Source: Pseudoxanthomonas sp. F37
GTDB taxonomy: Bacteria; Pseudomonadota; Gammaproteobacteria; Xanthomonadales; Xanthomonadaceae
Direction: 5' to 3'
Length of the DNA stretch: 64,000 nucleotides
Assembly: GCF_022965755.1 (NCBI RefSeq)
Contig: NZ_CP095187.1
Span: 3,348,001 to 3,412,000 of the forward strand
The position numbers were made by a program, and so were the translations under genes. This document shows positions 52,847-61,679 of this stretch, piece by piece (the first letter of the stretch is position 1; each line of letters opens with the position of its first letter). A model generated the notes under the pieces. It had not been told where the DNA came from. It ran no database searches and saw only the letters and a program-made list of their open reading frames with translations.

Positions 52847-55627
52847 ATGCCAGTCAGTCATCAGAACCGGAAGACACCGGTTACCTTGCTTGCCGTTTCC
52901 ATCGGTCTGGCGCTGCAGATGAGCGCAGCGGCATACGCCCAGGAAGCGGCGCAGACCACCGACTCCGGTCAGGCCACGCCGGCGGAAAACACCGTCGACA
53001 CGCTCGATACCGTCAGCGTCACCGGCTACCGCGCCAGCGTGGAGCGGGCGCTGGACATCAAGCGCGGCGAGGCCGGCGTGGTCGATGCCATCGTCGCCGA
53101 GGACATCGGCAAGTTCCCCGACCTCAACCTGGCCGAGTCGCTGCAGCGCATTCCGGGCGTGGTGATCACCCGTGATGCCGGCGAGGGCCGCAACATCTCG
53201 GTGCGCGGCCTGGGGCCGGACTTCACCCGCGTGCGCATCAACGGCATGGAGGCGCTGACCACGGTCGGATCGACCGACCAGAACGGCGGCTCCAACCGTG
53301 GCCGCGGCTTCGACTTCAACGTGTTCGCCTCGGATCTGTTCTCGCAACTGATCGTGCGCAAGACGGCGCAGGCGGATGTCGAAGAGGGTTCGCTCGGCGC
53401 CACCGTCGACCTTCGCACCGCGCGTCCGTTCGACTATGACGGCTTCACGCTGGTGGCCAGCGGCCAGGCCAGCTATGCCGACATGGGCGACACGACCGAT
53501 CCGCGCGTGGCCGGGCTGATCGCCAATACGTGGGCCGACGGCAAGTTCGGCGCGCTGCTGTCGGTGGCCTACTCGGAACGGCGGGCGCTGGAAGAAGGCA
53601 GCGGCAGCGGACGCTGGGCCCGCGGCACCAGCAACAACGGCTTCAATCCTGCCTCCCCGTACACGCCGGCCCTGTCCGCCGACACCTTCCACCCGCGCTT
53701 CCCGCGCTACACGCTGATGGAACACGACCAGAAACGCACGGGCGTGACGGCGTCGTTCCAGTTCAACCCGACCGATCGCACCCAGTTCGCGCTGGACGCG
53801 CTGTACTCCAAGATCGATGCCGTGCGCGACGAGAAGTACATCGAGGCGATCTCCTTCAGCCGCGGCGCCTCCCAGAACGGCAAGCCGCAGACCATCGTGC
53901 GCGACGGCGTAGTGGAGAACGGCGCCCTGGTCTACGGCCTGTTCGACGACGTCGACATCCGCTCGGAGAGCCGTCACGACGAGTGGAATACGGTCTTCAC
54001 CCAGCTGGGCCTGGAAGGCGAGCACGAGTTCACCGACAACTTCAAGATCTCGGGCAAGCTGGGTACGTCGAAATCGGAGCATGAGAATCCGATCCAGACG
54101 ACCATCATCATGGACAAGCTGAACGTCGACAACTACAGCTACGACTACCGCGGCAACCCGTACAGCCCGGTGATCGACTATGGCATCGACCCGACCGACC
54201 CGAACGGCTGGACGCTGGCCGAGATCCGCATCCGCCCGCAGTACGTCGAGAACGATTTCGATGTCGCCCAGCTGGATTTCAACTGGAACATCAGCCCGGG
54301 CTTCCGCCTGAAGGGTGGCGTGCAGGCGAAGGACTACAGCTTCTCCACACGTGAACTGCGCCGCTCCACCGAGGGTCTGACCGGCGTGCCGATGTTCACC
54401 GACGGCACCCGCATCGTGCCGGCGGACCTGACCGACCAGGCCAGCCTGAGCGGCGTGAGCGGTTCCCCCGGCACGTGGGTGATTCCGGACTACCAGGGTA
54501 TCGCCGACTTCTACGACATCTACAGCAACACCGGCCCGTTCGCGCTCAGCGAGCGTGCGGTGAACACCCGCAGCGTCGAGGAAGAGGACCGAGGCGTCTA
54601 TCTGATGGGCGAGTTCTCGGCCGATCTCGGTGCGATTCCGGTATCCGGCAACGTCGGTGTCCGGTATGTGCGCACCAAGCAGTCGTCGACGGGCATCGCC
54701 ACCGCCAGCGGCATGCCGGTCGCCACGACGGTCTCGCGCGAGTACAGCGACACGCTGCCCTCGATGAACCTGGTGGCCGAGATCACGCCGGACTTCCTGA
54801 TCCGGCTGGGTGCCGCCAAGGTGATGACGCGCCCGGGCCTGGGCAGCCTGACGCCCGGCGTCACCGTCAATGTCAGTGGCGGCGCGCGCACGGTCAGCGG
54901 CGGCAATCCGAATCTGGATCCGATCCGCGCCAAGACGGTGGACCTGGGCTTCGAGTGGTACTTCGACGAAGGCGCGATGCTGGGCCTGGGCCTGTTCTAC
55001 AAGGACATCGAGAGCTTCATCCAGACCACCCGCGTGGTGCAGCCCTACTCCGCCAGCGGCCTGCCTGCCAGCCTGCTGGACGGCACCGGGGCCGGCGTGA
55101 ACGACGACTTCGTGTTCAGCGTGCCGCTCAACACCCCGGGTGGCGAGCTGACCGGCTTTGAGGCCAACTACACGCAGCCCTTCACCTTCCTGCCCGGCAA
55201 GTTCGCCAATCTGGGCGTGCAGCTGAACTACACCTACGTCGATTCGCAGATCCAGTACCTGACCTCGACCGGTGCCAACTCGTTCAAGACCGACCTGACC
55301 GGGCTGTCCAAGCATTCGTGGAACGCCACGCTGTACTACGAGGGCGAGCGGTTCTCGGGCCGCGTCTCGGCGACGAATCGCGACGACTTCCTGCTGCAGG
55401 TGCCTGCCACGGAGTCCGGTTTCGACGTGCATGGCCAGACTGGCACCACCACCGTCGATGCGTCGGTCCGTTACAAGATCAACGACAAGCTGGAACTCAG
55501 CCTGGAAGGCATCAACCTGACCGACGAGCCGCAGGAGTCGTGGGTACAGAACGCCAACGGCCAGCTCCCGCTGGACTACAGCGAGACCGGCCGCCAGTAC
55601 CTGCTGGGCCTGCGCTACAAGTTCTGA
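52847..55627 (+). CDS. TonB-dependent receptor (sugar-uptake type)
   Basis: A 926-residue receptor. Signal peptide about 1-31 (cleavage near AYAQE), TonB box-like DTLDTVSVTGYRASVERAL, plug with FPDLNLAESLQRIPGVVITRDAGEGRNISVRGLGP, and a long barrel ending LLGLRYKF. This plug wording is typical of the large carbohydrate receptors of xanthomonads and caulobacters. It is divergent from kdgK and near pectate lyases, so it probably takes up pectic oligosaccharides. GAGGAGGGGAG precedes the ATG at 52847. A strong terminator follows the stop. Confidence 0.95.
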   Translation: MPVSHQNRKTPVTLLAVSIGLALQMSAAAYAQEAAQTTDSGQATPAENTVDTLDTVSVTGYRASVERALDIKRGEAGVVDAIVAEDIGKFPDLNLAESLQRIPGVVITRDAGEGRNISVRGLGPDFTRVRINGMEALTTVGSTDQNGGSNRGRGFDFNVFASDLFSQLIVRKTAQADVEEGSLGATVDLRTARPFDYDGFTLVASGQASYADMGDTTDPRVAGLIANTWADGKFGALLSVAYSERRALEEGSGSGRWARGTSNNGFNPASPYTPALSADTFHPRFPRYTLMEHDQKRTGVTASFQFNPTDRTQFALDALYSKIDAVRDEKYIEAISFSRGASQNGKPQTIVRDGVVENGALVYGLFDDVDIRSESRHDEWNTVFTQLGLEGEHEFTDNFKISGKLGTSKSEHENPIQTTIIMDKLNVDNYSYDYRGNPYSPVIDYGIDPTDPNGWTLAEIRIRPQYVENDFDVAQLDFNWNISPGFRLKGGVQAKDYSFSTRELRRSTEGLTGVPMFTDGTRIVPADLTDQASLSGVSGSPGTWVIPDYQGIADFYDIYSNTGPFALSERAVNTRSVEEEDRGVYLMGEFSADLGAIPVSGNVGVRYVRTKQSSTGIATASGMPVATTVSREYSDTLPSMNLVAEITPDFLIRLGAAKVMTRPGLGSLTPGVTVNVSGGARTVSGGNPNLDPIRAKTVDLGFEWYFDEGAMLGLGLFYKDIESFIQTTRVVQPYSASGLPASLLDGTGAGVNDDFVFSVPLNTPGGELTGFEANYTQPFTFLPGKFANLGVQLNYTYVDSQIQYLTSTGANSFKTDLTGLSKHSWNATLYYEGERFSGRVSATNRDDFLLQVPATESGFDVHGQTGTTTVDASVRYKINDKLELSLEGINLTDEPQESWVQNANGQLPLDYSETGRQYLLGLRYKF

Positions 55628-55663
55628 GGTCACGATGTACCGCGCCCCTGTCGGGGCGCACCC

Positions 55664-55702
55664 GAAGCCCGGCCGCCTCTCCCGGCCGGGCTTCATTTTT
55701 TT
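55664..55702 (+). terminator. Rho-independent terminator after the pectin TonB receptor
   Basis: Perfect 12-bp stem GAAGCCCGGCCG / CGGCCGGGCTTC with a 7-base loop, followed by A and seven T residues, 37 bases after the receptor stop. Confidence 0.95.
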
Positions 55703-56505
55703 CGGGCGTGGAGCGCTGGCGTGGCCAAACGTGGTGTCACGCCCGAACTGCACGCGCGCTGCGGCTGTGGAGATGCGGGCGGGAGGAGTCGAGAAGCGAT
55801 CCGTCACCCCTGCAGCATCGATGCAGACGAGGGAAGCTTGCCGACCCAGGGCAAGAGGGAGCGCGCGGCATGCGAATGAGGGGCCTGATGCGTGTGCCGT
55901 ACGCCGCTGCCGGTTGCCCCTCCGGGCTACGCCGTCCCTTGGACGCCAGGCGCGAGGTGTCGACGCCGCCGCATGCATGCCGGGCACTCGAGCGGGAACC
56001 CCCTGCCCTTGTCCGTCTGTGCGACCGTACGCCTGTCATGCGCATTCCCTGTCGCCGGGACGTGGCCGGGGCGCGTACGGGACGCCATGGCGGAGCCACG
56101 CATCGCGCCGACGCCCCATGCCGGTATCCGCGCTCGGCAACCTGACGAGAGAAGATTGCAGCAGATCGGCCACCGTCTTGTCGCGGCAAGCAGCTGGGTA
56201 CCGGGACCCACTTCCGTCGCAGCCTGCGGATCGCAGTGCGGTTTGCGCACGGATTCCGCGCAGACGCGCGACGGATCGCCGCCGTCCCACCGCTCCGCGC
56301 CGACAGCACGTGACACGTTCGGCCACCCGCGCGGAAGGCCACGAACATCTGCCCAGCCTCGACAGGTGCGCGCCGGGCAGGAAGCTACCTGCCCACGAGG
56401 TGGCGACAACCGGCGCCGAGCGTGGACGCGACGCAGAGTGGATGCGCCCCGGCCAATGGGGGGGGCGTGCCCGGGTGAAGCCGGAACCTCAGACGCCGCA
56501 GGGTG
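55703..56505. other. About 800 bases without a recognisable gene
   Basis: Between the receptor terminator and the convergent pectate lyase gene. Several open frames exist on both strands (for example 55737-56348 minus and 55892-56533 plus), but all are rich in Arg, Ala, Pro and Cys, lack domains, and have no good ribosome-binding sites. Near the pectate lyase end is a G8 run (56458-56465) within a CGCCCC/GGGGCG pair that could form a hairpin. It may be decayed DNA. Confidence 0.5.
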
Positions 56506-57864
56506 TCACCGCAGCGGTTCACCGCGCGGATAGCTGCCCGACTTCGGCTCCATCACGTCCAGGTTCCATTCGCTCTCGACGAAAGGTTTGCGGGCTTCCT
56601 GGTACTGCGGGTAGCCACCCACCTGTTCCTGGCTGTCGATGATCTCGCCCCGCCCCTCGATGACATCGGCCACGATGCGGCGGTCGATCAGGTCGCGGTT
56701 CCAGGGCGTGGCACCCACGTTCTCGATCACGGCGTCCTGCACCTGGGCGGACGGCAACAGGGTGACGCCGAACGGCAGCGCGGGGGCGACTTTCACGCGG
56801 TTGAGCCTCACCGGCGCGGTCGTGTAGCTGCCGGTTTTCTGGATGCTCGGGTTGCCGATGCGATCCACCACCAGGTTGTCCTGCGCGTACAGGTCGAGGT
56901 CGCCGGAGCCGCCGACCATCAGGAACGCCAGCGGCTCGGTCGACCTGCCGGCGCGCATGACATTGCCGCGCACCACCATCTCGCCTTTCGAATAGGGGTG
57001 GCCCCGCCACTCCTCTGCGATCAGGTTGTAGTGGATCGCGCGCTGTCCGGGGTTGTAGATCAGGTTGTTGATCACCTGCCCGCGCGCGCCGCCCTTGAAC
57101 AGCGGGCTGCGCTCGTAGTTGTGCGCGTACAGGTTGCCGACGATCAGCACGTCGTTGACGTGGTCGTGGATCAGCGAGCCCTTGGAGTGTTCGCCCTTGG
57201 CGTGGATCGAATCGGCCAGGCCTTCGGCGACGATGTTGTTGCTGTAGGTGATCCGGCGCGAGGCATTGGCCATCCATTCGGCCTCGTCCTCGCCGTGGAA
57301 GCGCGTGCTGGACGCGCTCAGGTTCTCGTCGGTGGCCCAGGTGAGCGAGCAGTGATCCACGATCACGTCGTGCGCGCCGCGCACGGTGGTGATGGCGTCG
57401 ATGTCGCCGGAGCGCTTGGGCAGGCCGCCATCGCCCGGCCGGATGCGCAGGTGGCGGATGACCACGTCGTGGGTGGCGACGGTCAGGCCGCCCTTGATGA
57501 TCGTCACCCCGGGATGCGGCGCGGTCTGGCCGGCGATGGTCAGGAACGGCTCATCGATGCGCAGTTCCTTCATGCCCAGGTCGATCACGCCGCCCACTTC
57601 GAATACCACGATGCGAGGCCCCTTGGCCGTGACCGCTTCCTTGAACGAACCGGGGCCGTCGGCCGCCAGCGTGGTGACGCGCACGATCTTGCCGCCACGC
57701 CCACCGGGCGTGTGCGCTGCCGCGCCCTGGGCGCCGGGGAATGCGGTCGGGCGACTTTCGGCGGCCAGGGCCGGCACGGGCGCGATGGCCAGCGCCAGCA
57801 ACGCGGCCAGGCCGCGGCTCAGCCCGCGGGCCCGCGTCCGCGAAGGAAAACGGATATGAAGCAT
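56506..57864 (-). CDS. Pectate lyase, right-handed parallel beta-helix type
   Basis: A 452-residue secreted enzyme. Signal peptide about 1-35 (hydrophobic core GLAALLALAIAPVPALA). The mature start PTAFPGAQGAAAHTPGGRGGKIVRVTTLA and the string of segments LRIDEPFLTIAGQTAPHPGVTIIKGG, DVVIRHLRIRPGD, DVIVDHCSLTWATDENLS and SNNIVAEGL belong to the pectate-lyase beta-helix fold (PL1-like). It should cut polygalacturonate by beta-elimination outside the cytoplasm. The ATG at 57864 with GGGAGGGAG before it is chosen over one at 57927. It is divergent from the hydratase/TRAP operon. Confidence 0.88.
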   Translation of the reverse strand: MLHIRFPSRTRARGLSRGLAALLALAIAPVPALAAESRPTAFPGAQGAAAHTPGGRGGKIVRVTTLAADGPGSFKEAVTAKGPRIVVFEVGGVIDLGMKELRIDEPFLTIAGQTAPHPGVTIIKGGLTVATHDVVIRHLRIRPGDGGLPKRSGDIDAITTVRGAHDVIVDHCSLTWATDENLSASSTRFHGEDEAEWMANASRRITYSNNIVAEGLADSIHAKGEHSKGSLIHDHVNDVLIVGNLYAHNYERSPLFKGGARGQVINNLIYNPGQRAIHYNLIAEEWRGHPYSKGEMVVRGNVMRAGRSTEPLAFLMVGGSGDLDLYAQDNLVVDRIGNPSIQKTGSYTTAPVRLNRVKVAPALPFGVTLLPSAQVQDAVIENVGATPWNRDLIDRRIVADVIEGRGEIIDSQEQVGGYPQYQEARKPFVESEWNLDVMEPKSGSYPRGEPLR

Positions 57865-57933
57865 TGGCTCCCTCCCAGGAGTGGATCGACGCATCGTGGC
57901 ATCGGGATGGGTTTTGCGGCAGTGCACATTGTC

Positions 57934-57951
57934 AATGACACCGGTTTACCA
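57934..57951 (+). promoter_or_regulatory. Candidate LacI-type operator in the pectate lyase/hydratase intergenic region
   Basis: AATGACACCGGTTTACCA, centred on CCGG, lies about 70 bases from the pectate lyase start and 65 before the hydratase start. Its left half, AATGACACCG, is repeated in reverse complement at 52742-52751 near kdgK. Confidence 0.5.
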
Positions 57952-58015
57952 TATACAGGCCATCCATCTGCACTGTCACTCGGCAGTGCAACAAATCGCA
58001 GCGGGGAGAACCCAC

Positions 58016-58873
58016 GTGAGTAACGACCCAAACGCCCTCGCCGACGCGCGTTCCGCGGCGCCCGCACTGGCTGGAATCGCGGACGGTTTCGTCCGCGCGC
58101 GCCGCCAGGGCCGTGCGTTGTCCGGGTTTCCCGGCGATGTCCCCGATGACCTGGCGACGGCGTACCGCGTGCAGGATCTGGCCATTGCGCAGTGGCCCGA
58201 CCGCGTGGTCGGATGGAAGGTGGGCTTCATCGCCCCGGAACGGCGCGACGTGTCCGGCGACGAGCGCCTGCTCGGGCCGATCTTCGCGCGCCAGCTGCAG
58301 TTGACCACCGGTGGCCAGCCCACGTTCGAGGTGTTCGAGGGCGGGTTCGGCGCGGTGGAAGCCGAATACGTGCTGCGCCTGGAGGCCGACGTGCCTGCCG
58401 ACAAGACCGACTGGACGCCGGACGAAGCCGCCGCCGTACCGTCGACCCTGTTCACCGGCATGGAAGTGGCCAGCAGCCCGCTGGCCACGATCAATCAGCT
58501 CGGGCCACGCGTGGTCGTCTCGGACTTCGGCAACAACAACGGCCTGCTGATGGGGAACGAGATCCCCGGCTGGGCCGACCGCAGCGACCTTTCGCTGACC
58601 TGCACCACCTCGATCGACGGATGCCAGGTCGGCCAGGGCGGGGCCGCCACGCTGCCCGGCGGCCTGCGCGCGGCGTTCGCGTTCGCGCTGTCGCGCTCGG
58701 CGCGCCGCGGTCGGCCGCTGAAAGCCGGCGATCTGGTCGCCACCGGCAACGCCACCGGCATCCACGACATCCTGCCGGGACAGCGGGCGCGCATCGAGTT
58801 CGACGGACATGGCAGCATCGAGGCGGTGGCCGCGGCGGCCGCCCCGAGGGACGAAGGAGACTGGCGCGCATGA
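58016..58873 (+). CDS. 2-keto-4-pentenoate hydratase-like protein (FAH superfamily)
   Basis: A 285-residue protein of the MhpD/2-keto-4-pentenoate hydratase group. Key features are KVGFIAPERRD, the metal-binding GAVEAEYVLRLEADVP, FTGMEVASSP, DFGNNNGLLMGNEI, and GDLVATGNATGIHDILPGQ. These enzymes hydrate or dehydrate 2-keto acids in aromatic or sugar-acid pathways. Here it leads a TRAP-pectate lyase-GH43 operon, so it may act on a keto-deoxy sugar acid. The start is GTG at 58016 with GGGGAG seven bases before it. Its stop overlaps the dctP ATG (ATGA). Confidence 0.82.
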   Translation: MSNDPNALADARSAAPALAGIADGFVRARRQGRALSGFPGDVPDDLATAYRVQDLAIAQWPDRVVGWKVGFIAPERRDVSGDERLLGPIFARQLQLTTGGQPTFEVFEGGFGAVEAEYVLRLEADVPADKTDWTPDEAAAVPSTLFTGMEVASSPLATINQLGPRVVVSDFGNNNGLLMGNEIPGWADRSDLSLTCTTSIDGCQVGQGGAATLPGGLRAAFAFALSRSARRGRPLKAGDLVATGNATGIHDILPGQRARIEFDGHGSIEAVAAAAAPRDEGDWRA

Positions 58874-59864
58874 TGAACCGTCGTCGCTTCCTGGCCGCCG
58901 GTGTCGGGGCCGCGGCCACGCTGCCGCTGGCGGGCGGCCGCGCCCTCGCCGACGATGGACGCCGCGTGCTGACCGCCACCGACGTGCACGTGAAGGACTA
59001 TCCCACCGTCGAGGCGGTGTGCTGGATCGGCGAGACGATGGCGCGCGAGACGGACGGCCGGGTGAGGCTGCGCCAGTACCACTCCGGCCAGCTGGGCCGC
59101 GAGTCCGAGGCCATCGACATGGCGCGCTTCGGCGCCATCGACATGACCCGCGTGTACGCGGGCGCACTGAACAATGCCTTCCCCCTGACCCAGGCCCTGT
59201 GCCTGCCCTACGTCTTCGATTCGGTACCGCACATGCGCCGCGCGATGGACGAAGGCGTCGGCCAGGCGGTGCTGGAAGGCTTTTCCCGGCGCGGACTGGT
59301 GGGCCTGGCGATCTACGATTCCGGCGCCCGCTGCTTCTACAACACCCAGCATGCGATCCGGGCGCCCGCCGACCTGCACGGACTGAAGATCCGCGTGCCG
59401 GTCTCGGACATCTTCATCCGCATGCTGCGCCTGTTCGGCGCCAATCCCACCCCCTGTCGCTGGGCGAAGTGTTCTCCGGGCTGGAGACGCGGATGATCGA
59501 CGGGGCCGAGAACAACATCCGCAGCTTCCATTCCAGCCGTCACTTCGAAGCCGCGCGCTACTGGTCGCAGACCAACCATTCCTACGCACCCGATGTGCTG
59601 CTGGTGTCGCAACGCACGCTGGATTCGCTGGAGCCGCGCGACCGCGAACGGCTGGTCGAGACGGCCCGCCAGTCGGTGGGCGTGATGCGCGCGCTGTGGG
59701 ACGCATCCGAAGCGAAGGCGCGGGAAGCGGTCTTCGCCGCGGGCGTGGAGCACAACGAAGCCGACCTTTCCGCGTTCGCGCGCGCCTCGCAGCCGCTGCT
59801 GTCCGAATACCGCAAGGACCCGGCGATCGACGCGCTGTACCGCCGCATCCGCGACCTGGCCTGA
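58870..59864 (+). CDS. dctP: TRAP transporter substrate-binding protein DctP (frameshifted)
   Basis: Periplasmic binding protein of a TRAP transporter. The start MMNRRRFLAAGVGAAATLPL carries a twin-arginine signal. Recognisable parts are VKDYPTVEAVCWIGETMARETDGRV, LHGLKIRVPVSDIFIRMLRLFGANPTP, then SLGEVFSGLETRMIDGAENNI and SYAPDVLLVSQ. The frame breaks after NPTP. The C5 run at 59450-59454 is one base short of that needed for NPTPLSLGEVF, so translation would end early at 59496. With one C added, the product is 331 residues and normal. The hydratase lies upstream with ATGA overlap; dctQ follows nine bases later. Confidence 0.9.
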
Positions 59865-59873
59865 GGATCGACG

Positions 59874-60392
59874 ATGTCAGAAGAAGCCACACTCCCTCCC
59901 GCCACGTCGCTGCAGCGCGGCATGGACGTGCTGTCCAACGCCGCCATCGCCGTCGCGGCCGCGGCCCTGCTGGGCCTGGTGGCGGTACAGGGCTGGCAGG
60001 TCATCGCCCGCTACGTGATCAACGACTCGCCCAGCTGGACCGAACCGGTGACCGTGCTGCTGCTGACCACGGCCATGAGCCTGGGCGCTGCAGCCGGCGT
60101 GCATACGAACCGGCACTTCGGCTTCTTCCTGTTGGCCGATGCGGCGGGTCCCCGCTTGAGTAAGCTGCTGCATGCCGCGTCGCCGCTGGTGATCGCTGCC
60201 ATCGGCGCGGTGATGGCGTACTGGGGCGCGGTGCTGCTGTTCGACGGACTGGACATCCGCATCGCCGGTGCGCCGATGCCGCAGAGCATCGGCTACCTGC
60301 CGCTCTCCCTGGGCGGCGTGCTGATGGTGGTGTTCGCGCTGTACCGCCTGCTCCTGGTGCTGCGCGCGCCGCCGACCCACGAGGCCCGCTGA
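59874..60392 (+). CDS. dctQ: TRAP transporter small permease DctQ
   Basis: A 172-residue, four-helix inner-membrane protein. The hydrophobic segments are at about 22-45, 58-78, 95-120 and 140-163, and the SPSWTEPVTVLLLTTAMSLGAA motif region is that of DctQ proteins. With DctM it forms the membrane part of the transporter. It lies between dctP and dctM with short gaps. Confidence 0.93.
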   Translation: MSEEATLPPATSLQRGMDVLSNAAIAVAAAALLGLVAVQGWQVIARYVINDSPSWTEPVTVLLLTTAMSLGAAAGVHTNRHFGFFLLADAAGPRLSKLLHAASPLVIAAIGAVMAYWGAVLLFDGLDIRIAGAPMPQSIGYLPLSLGGVLMVVFALYRLLLVLRAPPTHEAR

Positions 60393-60395
60393 CCC

Positions 60396-61679
60396 ATGGC
60401 GATCACCCTGCTCTTCTCCCTCTTCGCGATCCTGCTGCTGATCGGCGTGCCGGTCGCCTACGCATTGGCGGCCGCGTCGCTGGCCACGCTGCTGTACCTG
60501 GACCTGCCCAGCATCGTGCTGGTGCAGCAGATTTCCTCGGGCACCGGGTCGGCATCGCTGATCGCCATTCCGCTTTTCATCTTCGCCGGCGAGATCATGC
60601 TGCGCGGTGGCATTTCCGAGCGCCTGATCGCCCTAGCGGCATCGCTCGTGGGTCGCCTGCGCGGCGGCCTGGGCCAGGTCAGCATCCTGTCGTCGCTGTT
60701 CTTCGGCGGCGTGTCCGGCTCGGCCATCGCCGACGTGTCGGCCGTCGGCGGCACCATGATCCCGCAGATGGTCAAGCGCGGCTACGACCGCGATTTCGCT
60801 GTCAACGTCAGCATCACCGCCGCACTGGTGGCGCTGCTGGTGCCGCCCTCGCACAACCTGATCCTGTTCTCGGCCGCGGCCGGCGGTGGCCTGTCCATCG
60901 CCGACCTGTTCGCCGCGGGCATCACGCCCGCCCTGCTGATGACCGTCGTGCTGATGTTCACCGGTTGGGCCGTGGCCCGCAGGCGCGGCTACGGCACCGA
61001 GCCCTTCCCCGGCATGCGCGCGGTGCTGCTGCGTCTGGTCTCCGCCCTGCCCGGCCTGGGACTGGTGGGCCTGATCTTCTTCGGCATCCGTGCCGGCATC
61101 TTCACCGCCGTGGAGAGCGCGGCCATCGCCGTGGTCTACGCCCTGCTGGTCACCAGCGTGCTGTACCGCCAGCTGTCGCTGAAGGAATTCTTCGCCACCG
61201 TGACGCATGCCGCGCGCACCACCGGCGTCATCCTGTTCGTGATCGCCACCGCCGCCGTGTTCGGCTGGCTGCTGGCCTACCTGCAGGTGCCCGCCGCGGC
61301 CGTGGAGGCGCTGCAGTCCATCGCCCACAGCAAGTACACCGTGCTGCTGCTGATCGTGCTGGTGCTGCTGGTGCTGGGCACGTTCATGGACCTGGCGCCG
61401 ATGATCCTGATCTGCACGCCGATCTTCCTGCCGGTGGCGAGGGCCTACGGCATCGATCCGATCCACTTCGGGCTGGTGCTGGTGCTGACCGGCGGCATCG
61501 GCCTGGTGACGCCGCCGGTGGGCTCGGTGCTGTTCATCGGCACCGCCATCGGCAAGATCACCATCGCCCAGAGCATGCGCACGATCTGGCCGTTCTGGCT
61601 GGCGGGGCTGGCGGTGCTGCTGGTGGTGGCGCTGTTCCCCGAGCTCTCGCTGTGGCTGCCGAAGGCGTTGAAGGGATGA
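60396..61679 (+). CDS. dctM: TRAP transporter large permease DctM
   Basis: A 427-residue protein with about twelve hydrophobic helices and the TRAP large-permease motifs: PLFIFAGEIMLRGGISERL, SSLFFGGVSGSAIADVSAVG, LLVPPSHNLILFSAAAGGG, GIGLVTPPVGSVLFIG. It uses a sodium or proton gradient to move the ligand handed over by DctP. The stop overlaps the start of the pectate lyase gene that follows (ATGATG). In this locus it probably carries galacturonate or unsaturated pectic sugars. Confidence 0.95.
   Translation: MAITLLFSLFAILLLIGVPVAYALAAASLATLLYLDLPSIVLVQQISSGTGSASLIAIPLFIFAGEIMLRGGISERLIALAASLVGRLRGGLGQVSILSSLFFGGVSGSAIADVSAVGGTMIPQMVKRGYDRDFAVNVSITAALVALLVPPSHNLILFSAAAGGGLSIADLFAAGITPALLMTVVLMFTGWAVARRRGYGTEPFPGMRAVLLRLVSALPGLGLVGLIFFGIRAGIFTAVESAAIAVVYALLVTSVLYRQLSLKEFFATVTHAARTTGVILFVIATAAVFGWLLAYLQVPAAAVEALQSIAHSKYTVLLLIVLVLLVLGTFMDLAPMILICTPIFLPVARAYGIDPIHFGLVLVLTGGIGLVTPPVGSVLFIGTAIGKITIAQSMRTIWPFWLAGLAVLLVVALFPELSLWLPKALKG

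Noticed and set aside
55635-56642. 335-codon plus-strand frame between receptor and pectate lyase
   Set aside because: It begins before the terminator, runs into the antisense of the pectate lyase, and has a random-looking, Arg/Pro/Cys-rich composition.
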